Source: Bacteroidota bacterium (GTDB taxonomy: Bacteria > Bacteroidota > Ignavibacteria > Palsa-1295). Taken from it: a DNA stretch of 29,924 bases. Location: the NCBI GenBank assembly GCA_025363505.1, contig JANYDV010000032.1:1-29924 (forward strand). The letters are read 5' to 3'. The notes beneath the pieces are model-generated. The model was not told where the DNA came from, did not search any database, and saw nothing but the letters and a program-made list of their open reading frames with translations. The translations under genes and the position numbers were made by a program. Positions 23,236-29,924 of this stretch are shown here, piece after piece; the first letter of the stretch is position 1, and every line of letters begins with the position of its first letter.

Positions 23236-24078
23236 TTAAAACTTATACGTCAATGATAAACTCCCAACACCCGGCGTAATAAACAGCCCACCATCAGTAT
23301 GTGACGGCTCGCCAAACTCGCGGGTTTCATCGCGATGGACCACCCAAAGCCCCGTTGTCGTCGCAATCGCCGCACCAAGAAATGTATCACTGAGCCAGTG
23401 TTGGTCATGATACATCCGCGAAACAGCCGTGACAGTCGCCGCACCATAGAGCAAAACTGTAGCAATAGGATTTTTTATTCGTGCTGCTAATACTGATGAA
23501 ATTGAAAATGCCACTGTTGTATGTCCCGAAGGTAATGAGTTTCGGCTATTGCTAAATGAGAGTGGATGAAATGAAAAGGGTCCTTCACTTGTATAAGGAC
23601 GAGACCGACCAATAACGTATTTCAAAACAGTCGTAGTCGCTCCGGCAAGTGCGAGCGTTTCGATCAATTCTCTGCCGGTTGTACGAAGATCATCGCAACG
23701 GAATATCAAACCTCCGAGATAGGTAACGCCAACAAGGGGACCAGCGATGAGGAAATCGCCATAGTGACGCCCGGCTGTCATAATACTTGAAGTAGTATTA
23801 TTATGTGATGCACCCAATGCCATCTTTCGTCCTGAAGAATCAAGTGGCATCAACAAACCGGTGCCACCTACAATTATTGCAGCATTTCTCCAATCAGCTC
23901 CGTCAAAACGTAACGGCTGGGTGAAGAAAACACCAACATCACCCCAAACCAGTGAAATGTCATCGCCGAGAGTTGGAAAAAATTGGCGGTGAACGTGTGT
24001 AGAGTCTGAGGCAAAAGCAGATTGATGTTGTAAAAAAAGAAAAGTCATCAACAACACTAGACTGCGGACGTACTGCAT
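23236..24078 (-). CDS. PAP2-family phosphatase
   Basis: 280 residues with all three phosphatase motifs: KYVIGRSRP (K153-P161), PSGHT (S184, H186) and SRMYHDQHWLSD (S220, R221, H227, D231). The N-terminus (MQYVRSLVLLMTFLFLQHQSAFA) is a signal peptide or first membrane segment, and several further hydrophobic helices surround the motifs. PAP2 enzymes remove phosphate from lipid phosphates, undecaprenyl pyrophosphate or similar substrates at the periplasmic face, via a phospho-histidine. The C-terminus ends GSLSLTYKF, with a terminal Phe and alternating pattern like an outer-membrane strand, which is odd for an inner-membrane PAP2. Its ATG overlaps the ppk1 stop (TAATG), so the two are translationally linked. 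Confidence 0.92.
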   Translation of the reverse strand: MQYVRSLVLLMTFLFLQHQSAFASDSTHVHRQFFPTLGDDISLVWGDVGVFFTQPLRFDGADWRNAAIIVGGTGLLMPLDSSGRKMALGASHNNTTSSIMTAGRHYGDFLIAGPLVGVTYLGGLIFRCDDLRTTGRELIETLALAGATTTVLKYVIGRSRPYTSEGPFSFHPLSFSNSRNSLPSGHTTVAFSISSVLAARIKNPIATVLLYGAATVTAVSRMYHDQHWLSDTFLGAAIATTTGLWVVHRDETREFGEPSHTDGGLFITPGVGSLSLTYKF

Positions 24079-26198
24079 TATTCGGGTTTGTTTTTTATTC
24101 GTAAATATTTATGGATTGCGATCTGCGATTGTACAAGTTCGGCTCCCGATCTGGGGCGACGGTATCGATTCATTTTTCCTTTCGTGAGGTATCGAGCCTT
24201 TACATTATCGGAAAGCTGTAAGTCAATATAGGTACGAAGCTGTTCACGAATGGCTTCATTGTAGATCGGAAATGCAACTTCGATCCGGTGACTAAGGTTG
24301 CGTGTCATCCAGTCTGCACTCGACAGATAGACCCGCTCATTGCCATTATTATAAAAATAGTACATCCGAGTATGTTCGAGATAGCGGTCAATAATACTGA
24401 TGCCTTTGATATTTGCACTAAACGAGGGAGACCCAACAATTGGGCAACAAAGCCCGCGTATCACTAAATTAATTTTTACTCCGGCATTACTCGCTTCGTA
24501 AAGTTTTGCCGTCATCTCCTCATCTTCAAGACTATTGAGCTTGAGGACAATGCGACCTTTGCCGCCATCGCGTACATTTTTAATTTCTTTATCAATAAAT
24601 TTAATGAGAGACTTGCGAAGTGTAAATGGCGAAACCAGCAAATGTTCAAAGTCGGCTTGGCGTTCTTTGCGATTGAGAATCTGAAATACTTCTTTTACTT
24701 CTTTGGTAATTCTCGGATCAGTCGTAAAAAAACCAAAATCGCCATACAGCTTTGAAGTTTTTTCGTTAAAATTGCCGGTGGATAAATAACAGTAGCGCTT
24801 CTTTTCGCCATCAACCACTTTGGTAATAATGCAGAGTTTGGAATGTACCTTCAAACCGGGGAAGCTATACAAGACTTTGATTCCGGCGCGTTCTAACTCG
24901 CCTGCCCAGTATAGATTTTTTTCCTCATCAAACCGTGCCTTAATTTCAATAAACGCCATTACTTCTTTGCCGGCAAGGACCAAATCCTTCAAAGCCTCGA
25001 TTACTTTTGAGTTATTGGCAACACGATAGAGCGTGATCTTGACCATAATTACCGTCGGATCATCAACGGCTTCTTTGAGAAAACGAATGACATAGTCGTA
25101 GGTCTGGTAGGGATACATCACCAAGACATCTTGCTTTTCGATGACATCAAAAATAGAGTTTGCATCGGCGAGTGCATGATGTGTCAGCAGAGGCAAGGGT
25201 TTATTTTCGAGTGACGGTATTCCCGGATTTGGGAAAGACATCAAGTCACTGAAATTGTGATAACGACCTCCGGGGATAAGATCATCGGCAGAAAGCTTAA
25301 AAAATTTAGAAAATGCTTTCAACATTTCCACCGGCATTTTCGGGTCATATAAAAATCTTGATGGAACCCCTTTTTTCCGAATGCCGAGACCTTCTTGAAT
25401 TTTCCCGAGCAAATCGCCTTGGAATTCGTCGTCAATATGCAACTCTGCGTCTCGAGTCAGTTTGATCGCATAGACACCCAGCACTTCGAAGCGAGGGAAT
25501 AATTCTTTTACAGATAAGCGGATGATATCATCGAGGAACAGGATTCGAGTTTCTTTGGTATCTTTTGGCAGTGTAAAAAATCTCGGAAGAATATCGCTCG
25601 GAATATCGACGATAGCATATTGTGCGCCGGCTTGTGACGGAACAAGATCGCGTTCGGCAACCGATTGTGTCTTTGGTCCCAGTTCGACTGCAAAATACAA
25701 AGCGTTGGTTTTCAGAAAGGGGACAGCTAGCTCGGCGCCTAAAAATACGGGCTTTAATTTTGGCAAGACCGTTTCTGAAAAATAACTTCGAACTTGCTCT
25801 GCTTGAATGGGGGTTAGTTCAGTCTCATTGATCAGAAATATTTTATATTTATGAAGCTCAGGTATGATACGGGTCTGGAATATTTTCCCGAAAATTTCTT
25901 GTTGCGCGCCAACGATTTTGTGAATTTTTTTCAATAACTTTTCCGGCTCAAGTTCGAGATCTTTATGCGAGTGTTTCTTTAGGTTGAGTAAGCTTCGGAG
26001 CGAAGCGACACGAACACGAAAAAATTCGTCGAGATTTGACGAATATATTGCTAAAAATCTAATCCGTTCGAGAAGGGGATTGCGCGAATCGGCAGCTTCT
26101 TGGAGTACGCGAGCATTAAATTGCAACCAACTAATCTCGCGATTCGTGGTTTTGAAACGCGTTGGCATTTGGGTTTGAGATTCAATTGAAAATGGCAT
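24078..26198 (-). CDS. ppk1: Polyphosphate kinase 1
   Basis: 706 residues. PPK1 polymerises the gamma-phosphate of ATP into polyphosphate and can run in reverse. The N-terminal domain starts with NREISWLQFNARVLQEA and RIRFLAIYSSNLDEFF. The head and two phospholipase-D-like catalytic domains follow. The autophosphorylated histidine is H452 in GLKVHSKL (E. coli H435). The position of the second essential E. coli histidine (H454, in YAHIGTGNF) is a tyrosine here: YCYLSTGNFNEKT (Y471). I believe this is usual in Bacteroidota. YLSSADWMTRNL and VKARYLTKGKMNRY are also conserved. The start is ATG 26198 or 26168. The gene overlaps the PAP2 gene by 1 nt and follows the HD gene by 82 nt. Confidence 0.96.
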   Translation of the reverse strand: MPFSIESQTQMPTRFKTTNREISWLQFNARVLQEAADSRNPLLERIRFLAIYSSNLDEFFRVRVASLRSLLNLKKHSHKDLELEPEKLLKKIHKIVGAQQEIFGKIFQTRIIPELHKYKIFLINETELTPIQAEQVRSYFSETVLPKLKPVFLGAELAVPFLKTNALYFAVELGPKTQSVAERDLVPSQAGAQYAIVDIPSDILPRFFTLPKDTKETRILFLDDIIRLSVKELFPRFEVLGVYAIKLTRDAELHIDDEFQGDLLGKIQEGLGIRKKGVPSRFLYDPKMPVEMLKAFSKFFKLSADDLIPGGRYHNFSDLMSFPNPGIPSLENKPLPLLTHHALADANSIFDVIEKQDVLVMYPYQTYDYVIRFLKEAVDDPTVIMVKITLYRVANNSKVIEALKDLVLAGKEVMAFIEIKARFDEEKNLYWAGELERAGIKVLYSFPGLKVHSKLCIITKVVDGEKKRYCYLSTGNFNEKTSKLYGDFGFFTTDPRITKEVKEVFQILNRKERQADFEHLLVSPFTLRKSLIKFIDKEIKNVRDGGKGRIVLKLNSLEDEEMTAKLYEASNAGVKINLVIRGLCCPIVGSPSFSANIKGISIIDRYLEHTRMYYFYNNGNERVYLSSADWMTRNLSHRIEVAFPIYNEAIREQLRTYIDLQLSDNVKARYLTKGKMNRYRRPRSGAELVQSQIAIHKYLRIKNKPE

Positions 26199-26280
26199 AT
26201 AACGGGCAATTTACCCATTATATGTTAACTCATTATTATGTTTGTATTACAGTAGCGTAAATACAGTCGTTCCCACTGTG

Positions 26281-27378
26281 TCAGATTAACATCTGAAAAA
26301 AATACAGTATGAGGGAGAGCACTGCTGCTCCGAGAACAATGAGATATGCTATTTGAAGGCGACTTTGCTTTTTTTGTATAATTTGTTGTAACTGGAGAAT
26401 CTCTAAAGCTATTGAATCTTCAATAAGTGTGTCATCATCGGGGTCGCTGTATTCAGGAATAGAGCCCACAGGGGAAACATATAGTTTGATTGCCAGCCAA
26501 GAGAAAAGTGTGGCAATGATAAATCCGATCGTAAGTAAAATAAAAGGCAACTGTTCCGCAAAAGGTATAAATCTATTGCGGGTTGAAAGAAACATTATTA
26601 AGAGTACGATAATAGAAATGAGCATTAAACTCTGAGCGCGTTGGTCAAGCGATGAGCATACTTGCTGGAGTTGTTTTAATCGTGTTGATAGTATATGTGT
26701 CAGTGAATGTGTGGAAGCACTGACACGTAGTAATGAACTATCAACCTGTGCATCTATCTCTGAGTGTGGTTCAATGATTGGTCGTTGTTGTTTCTTGTAT
26801 TGTTTTCTCAGATTAATTGACTGTTGTTCTTCAAATAGCTCTTGTGCTGCTCGAGTAAAAAAACGATGGCGGGTTAAGAGATCAAGATTTAAGACTAACC
26901 ACTGTCCATCACTATAAAATCTATCTTGTGAGCGCTCCCATTCTATCCTGATTAATTCATTTTGCTCAAAAAAAGATTTCTTACCCAATCCAGAAAGATC
27001 AGCGTCGGCAACGATCTCTTCAAGTATATTATTGGGAGTTTGAGGAATTTTCGTTGCCAAAATACACCCGAGTACCATTTCAATACGGTCTTCGGGGTAG
27101 GAGCGAGTGTGCAAAAAATCTGCTGCGATCGAAACACTTACTTCTTCATGACCTTTGTAAATTTCCGTATAGCCGACATCATGTAGCCAAGCAGCTACTG
27201 TCACGATCTCGATGCTCTCATCGCTGAGTTGCATCTGCTTTGCGAGTTTTTTTGCAGTAGCGGCAACGCTTTGACTATGGCTAAACGTATGGTATACAAG
27301 ATTGTCGGGCAATTTGTGTTTGAACAACTCAAACACGAATGCCTCGGTCTCTGCAATGATATGTTGCTTTGTACCCAT
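26281..27378 (-). CDS. HD-domain protein with Pycsar-effector-like membrane domain
   Basis: 365 residues. The N-terminal ~200 form an HD phosphohydrolase domain: YHTFSHSQSV (H34), AAWLHDVGY (H66, D67), KGHEEVS (H77) and VADADLSGLG (D127), a full metal-ligand set. A linker leads to a C-terminal half with LDQRAQSLMLISIIVLLIMF (TM1, ~250-266), a second TM (~277-297), LYVSPVGS, a helical charged loop and TM3 (~343-362). This D-x-R/K-A, two-TM-plus-one plan resembles the Pycsar TM effector domain, which in known systems is triggered by cyclic pyrimidine nucleotides. HD fusions of that domain occur in Bacteroidota, as I recall. It is on the same strand as a nucleotide cyclase gene 1.8 kb upstream. 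The role in this cell is inferred, not shown. Confidence 0.84.
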   Translation of the reverse strand: MGTKQHIIAETEAFVFELFKHKLPDNLVYHTFSHSQSVAATAKKLAKQMQLSDESIEIVTVAAWLHDVGYTEIYKGHEEVSVSIAADFLHTRSYPEDRIEMVLGCILATKIPQTPNNILEEIVADADLSGLGKKSFFEQNELIRIEWERSQDRFYSDGQWLVLNLDLLTRHRFFTRAAQELFEEQQSINLRKQYKKQQRPIIEPHSEIDAQVDSSLLRVSASTHSLTHILSTRLKQLQQVCSSLDQRAQSLMLISIIVLLIMFLSTRNRFIPFAEQLPFILLTIGFIIATLFSWLAIKLYVSPVGSIPEYSDPDDDTLIEDSIALEILQLQQIIQKKQSRLQIAYLIVLGAAVLSLILYFFQMLI

Positions 27379-27436
27379 TGTATCTTGTAGTTTCTAACTC
27401 AAATATAATTCAAATACTTGGATCGACCTTGAAAAT

Positions 27437-29161
27437 CTACTTGGTCTTGCGAAATTGCGCGCTTTTCCATTGAGCAAAATATGGCTTACATTTATTCCGC
27501 TGATATTTGCCGGTGCTTGTAACCGGAATGTCACTGCCAAAAATCACAACCTTCGGTGTCTTTGAAAAAGGCAGATGGTCGCGACAGAAACTCAGCAGTT
27601 TTTCTCCACTGATTGATACACCATCAATCGTTTGAACGTATGCGCCGACTTCTTCTCCGTAAAAATCATTTTCAAAACCGACAGCAATACCGGCTTTGAC
27701 TCCGGGATACCGAGCGATCACCTCATCAATTTCCAATGGTGAGATGTTTACACCACCACGGATGATCAATTCTTTCAAGCGACCGGTGATAAAAAAGAAT
27801 TTTCTTCCTTGGTCGTCCATCTGATAAAATCCTTCATCGCCGGATCGAAACCATCCATACGAAAATGTTTTTTCGTTGGCTTCATCATTATCATAATAAT
27901 ACTTCATTACATTGAAGCCACGAATCGCAATCTCACCGCGTTGGTTTGCCGCAATTTCATTACCATTTTCATCGGCGACCATCATTTCATTCTGCGGCAA
28001 TGCCTGACCTATCGAAGGAAACCCAACATCACGCATCCAATGCTTATGTTCGTTGCCGGTGAGAGTCGTTGGGAGGAAGCATGAGTAGCAAGTCGTTTCC
28101 GAAAGCCCATAGCCGTGAATAATTCGAATGTCAAACATTTCCTCAAACTGCATTCCCAATTCAACGGTCAAAGGACCTGCTCCGCATATAATATGACGAA
28201 GACTTTGCGGGTGCGGCATTTGCGAGAGAGGGGTTCGCTTGTAAAACTCGATCAAAAATGCGAGTAGCGTCGGCACGACACTGACGACAGTCACTTTCTC
28301 TTTCTCAATTCTTGAGAAAAAATATTCGGATTGAAATTTATGATTCAACACTATCGACGCACCGGCATACATCGGAGTGACCAGTGTGACGATCGTCCCG
28401 TTGACATGATGGATCGGCAAGACACACATCATTTTTTGCGAATTGGTAATTCCGTGCCACTCTGAAATGCCTTTCGCATCAGCAAGTAAATTGTATTGTG
28501 TCAGCACGACACCTTTCGGATTGCCTGTTGTACCGCTTGTATAAACAATCAGCGCTTCATCTTCTTTCTTCACAGCATCATCAGCGCGAAAGATAGACCC
28601 TGCTTTCGAAAGCTCTTCTTCGTATGAAAAAATATTCTTACCGTTGGTGCGCTCATCGACAGAGTGTTGCTCATCACCGCAGAGCAATGTCATTTGTATC
28701 GTTGGTATAGAATTAATCAATGGCTGCAGACGATCTTGATACTCACTTCGAAGAAACACTAATGCTGCCCCACTATTTTCAAGGATGTAGCTGATACGGT
28801 GATCGTCTTCACTGACACTGACAGGCACGACACACACGCCCATCAGCCATGCGGCGAAGTAATGCACGACTGTATCAGCATGGTTGTGCGAGATTGTCGC
28901 GATGCGATCACCTCGACGAAGCCCGAACGAATGCATCATCGATGCACACATCGATGCGAGCATAAAAAAATCTTTGTAATTATCTTCGCGTCGGTTACCT
29001 TCAAGATCGTAATAGATTAGATAGGGCTTGGTGTCATAGTCTCGCGCACGTTTGAAGAGCAGCTCCCCGATATTTTCATAACCGACATACCCAGACCTGT
29101 CGTCAGAATCAGTAATCGTACGTGCATGAGATATATTGTCTATGATGTTCTGATCGAGCAT
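27437..29161 (-). CDS. AMP-dependent acyl-CoA ligase/synthetase
   Basis: 574 residues of the ANL adenylating superfamily, which activates a carboxylate with ATP and then usually joins it to CoA. Core motifs are in order: the P-loop YTSGTTGNPKG (207-217), PIHHVNGTIV (249-258), the adenine-binding GYGLSET (350-356), WFRSGDEG (D442), GRLKELIIRGG (460-470), and the C-terminal catalytic lysine K551 in TSTGKYQRN. There is no signal peptide or TM segment. Length and motifs fit a fatty-acyl or aryl-CoA ligase; the substrate is unknown. The ATG overlaps the stop of the membrane cyclase gene by 1 nt (TAATG), an unusual partner that suggests coupled production. The HD/TM gene follows after 58 nt. Confidence 0.92.
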   Translation of the reverse strand: MLDQNIIDNISHARTITDSDDRSGYVGYENIGELLFKRARDYDTKPYLIYYDLEGNRREDNYKDFFMLASMCASMMHSFGLRRGDRIATISHNHADTVVHYFAAWLMGVCVVPVSVSEDDHRISYILENSGAALVFLRSEYQDRLQPLINSIPTIQMTLLCGDEQHSVDERTNGKNIFSYEEELSKAGSIFRADDAVKKEDEALIVYTSGTTGNPKGVVLTQYNLLADAKGISEWHGITNSQKMMCVLPIHHVNGTIVTLVTPMYAGASIVLNHKFQSEYFFSRIEKEKVTVVSVVPTLLAFLIEFYKRTPLSQMPHPQSLRHIICGAGPLTVELGMQFEEMFDIRIIHGYGLSETTCYSCFLPTTLTGNEHKHWMRDVGFPSIGQALPQNEMMVADENGNEIAANQRGEIAIRGFNVMKYYYDNDEANEKTFSYGWFRSGDEGFYQMDDQGRKFFFITGRLKELIIRGGVNISPLEIDEVIARYPGVKAGIAVGFENDFYGEEVGAYVQTIDGVSISGEKLLSFCRDHLPFSKTPKVVIFGSDIPVTSTGKYQRNKCKPYFAQWKSAQFRKTK

Positions 29162-29924
29162 TATGATGATCTCTTTGCCATACTGAATAATTCAACTTCA
29201 TGCTCTTTTCCTTTGAGCAAAAATGCACCTACTCGTTCTGATGTGTAGCGGGAATTGTCGATGGGTAACTCGTCAAGCAATTCGCGTGAAACAAGAATTT
29301 TTGCCCCAAGGGAGCCACACTTTTCTTTGATACGTGCGGCAGTGTTGACAACGTCACCTTGAAAAACAATTTCCTTTTTAATATCACCAACTTCACCTGT
29401 CACGACTGTACCATAATGAAACCCAGCTTTAAACTTCGGCGCAAAACCATACTTCGCCTTATACTGTGGCGTCAGTGTATCCATCGTCTGACAGATATCA
29501 AAAAAACAATTTATGCAATTTGAGTTTGTTACCCCGCGCTCGAATTGCCACGTGACTACGACTTCATCACCAACATATTGATATATTTCGCCTCGACTGT
29601 TAGTAATTGCTTTGGTGATATCGTAAAAGTAGTCATCTAAAAATTCGTGATTACGAATGTTGCCCAATCGCTCGGCAATTGTTGTGGAATCATCAAGATC
29701 AAGAAACATAAATATGCGCTGTTCTTCGATAGGTTTACTGTATTTTCCGATAATAATATTAACGAGTACGTTCTGACCAAGCATACGACTCATTTGGCGA
29801 ATCATATTGAGAAGGGTCAGTGCAGTCAAGGCATAGAGGACGATTAATAATAATTCGCCGCCAAAAAGAAACTGTTGTGTACTGGCTGTGTGATACGCTT
29901 GGTCAAGCGAAAGGCTTTCGCGCA
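29161..29924 (-). CDS. Membrane class III adenylate/guanylate cyclase (5' end outside window)
   Basis: The minus frame is open to the window edge, so the N-terminus is missing; a TTG at 29829 is internal. The visible part begins with a hydrophobic segment (FLFGGELLLIVLYALTAL), then a class III cyclase homology domain. Metal-binding FLDLDDSTTIAERLG and GEIYQYVGDEVV supply the two aspartates; FHYGTVVTGEVG and FQGDVVNTAARI complete the site; the tail is the usual LLKGKEHEVELFS. The position that is Lys in classic adenylate cyclases reads Gln (YQYVGDE), and the second specificity position reads Val, so ATP, GTP or pyrimidine choice cannot be called. As I recall, this is a widespread Bacteroidota membrane cyclase type. 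It is translationally coupled to the acyl-CoA ligase gene. Confidence 0.9.
   Translation of the reverse strand, partial: RESLSLDQAYHTASTQQFLFGGELLLIVLYALTALTLLNMIRQMSRMLGQNVLVNIIIGKYSKPIEEQRIFMFLDLDDSTTIAERLGNIRNHEFLDDYFYDITKAITNSRGEIYQYVGDEVVVTWQFERGVTNSNCINCFFDICQTMDTLTPQYKAKYGFAPKFKAGFHYGTVVTGEVGDIKKEIVFQGDVVNTAARIKEKCGSLGAKILVSRELLDELPIDNSRYTSERVGAFLLKGKEHEVELFSMAKRSS

Noticed and set aside
1..29924. CRISPR arrays, insertion sequences, integrases, phage genes, rRNA
   Set aside because: No regular spaced repeats, transposase or integrase-like proteins, or rRNA sequence seen on either strand.

Overview
The window looks like chromosomal DNA of a Bacteroidota/Chlorobiota-type (FCB group) bacterium, possibly a Kapabacteria- or Ignavibacteria-like lineage. 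The main evidence is three large surface proteins with C-terminal type IX secretion (T9SS) sorting domains, one of them a LamG plus choice-of-anchor-D repeat protein, together with a Bacteroidota-style MerR regulator, membrane class III cyclase and PPK1. The phylum call is fairly safe; the finer placement is inference. Shine-Dalgarno sequences are present at some genes and absent at others. Most genes are ordinary housekeeping or envelope genes, with one clearly accessory-looking insertion.

Layout, left to right. 1-2973 (+): a cut-off PhnP-like metallo-hydrolase, a HAD phosphatase, a pentapeptide-repeat protein, acpS and a MerR-like regulator, closed by a terminator. 3033-4189: a small unknown gene (-) and a secreted glyoxalase-fold-like protein (+). 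4202-11592 (-): an OmpA-family protein with two OmpA-like domains, overlapping by 4 nt a 1526-residue LamG/choice-of-anchor-D T9SS cargo, then dcd. 11824-13702 (-): an ECF sigma factor with a likely autoregulated promoter, its probable membrane anti-sigma factor, a long hairpin, and a small unknown gene with a strong ribosome-binding site. 14038-18771: sucC (+) and a T9SS cargo (-) converge, but an AT-rich unknown gene with a PD-(D/E)xK nuclease-like motif sits between them, bounded on both sides by near-identical copies of a terminator of about 56 bp. 19043-20423 (+): tRNA-Leu(UAG) followed after 25 nt by tig. 20496-22187 (-): another T9SS cargo whose leader carries a terminator-like hairpin. 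22533-23195 (+): clpP. 23236-29924 (-): a five-gene unit reading cyclase, acyl-CoA ligase, HD/Pycsar-effector-like membrane protein, ppk1, PAP2 phosphatase, with two TAATG overlaps.

The two places that most deserve attention are (a) the repeat-bounded nuclease-like gene at 15269-16534, which looks like a recent acquisition and possibly a single-gene defence function, and (b) the co-orientation of a membrane nucleotide cyclase with an HD protein whose C-terminal membrane half resembles the Pycsar TM effector family, in a unit that also carries an AMP-forming acyl-CoA ligase and polyphosphate kinase. Neither function can be proved from sequence reading alone.
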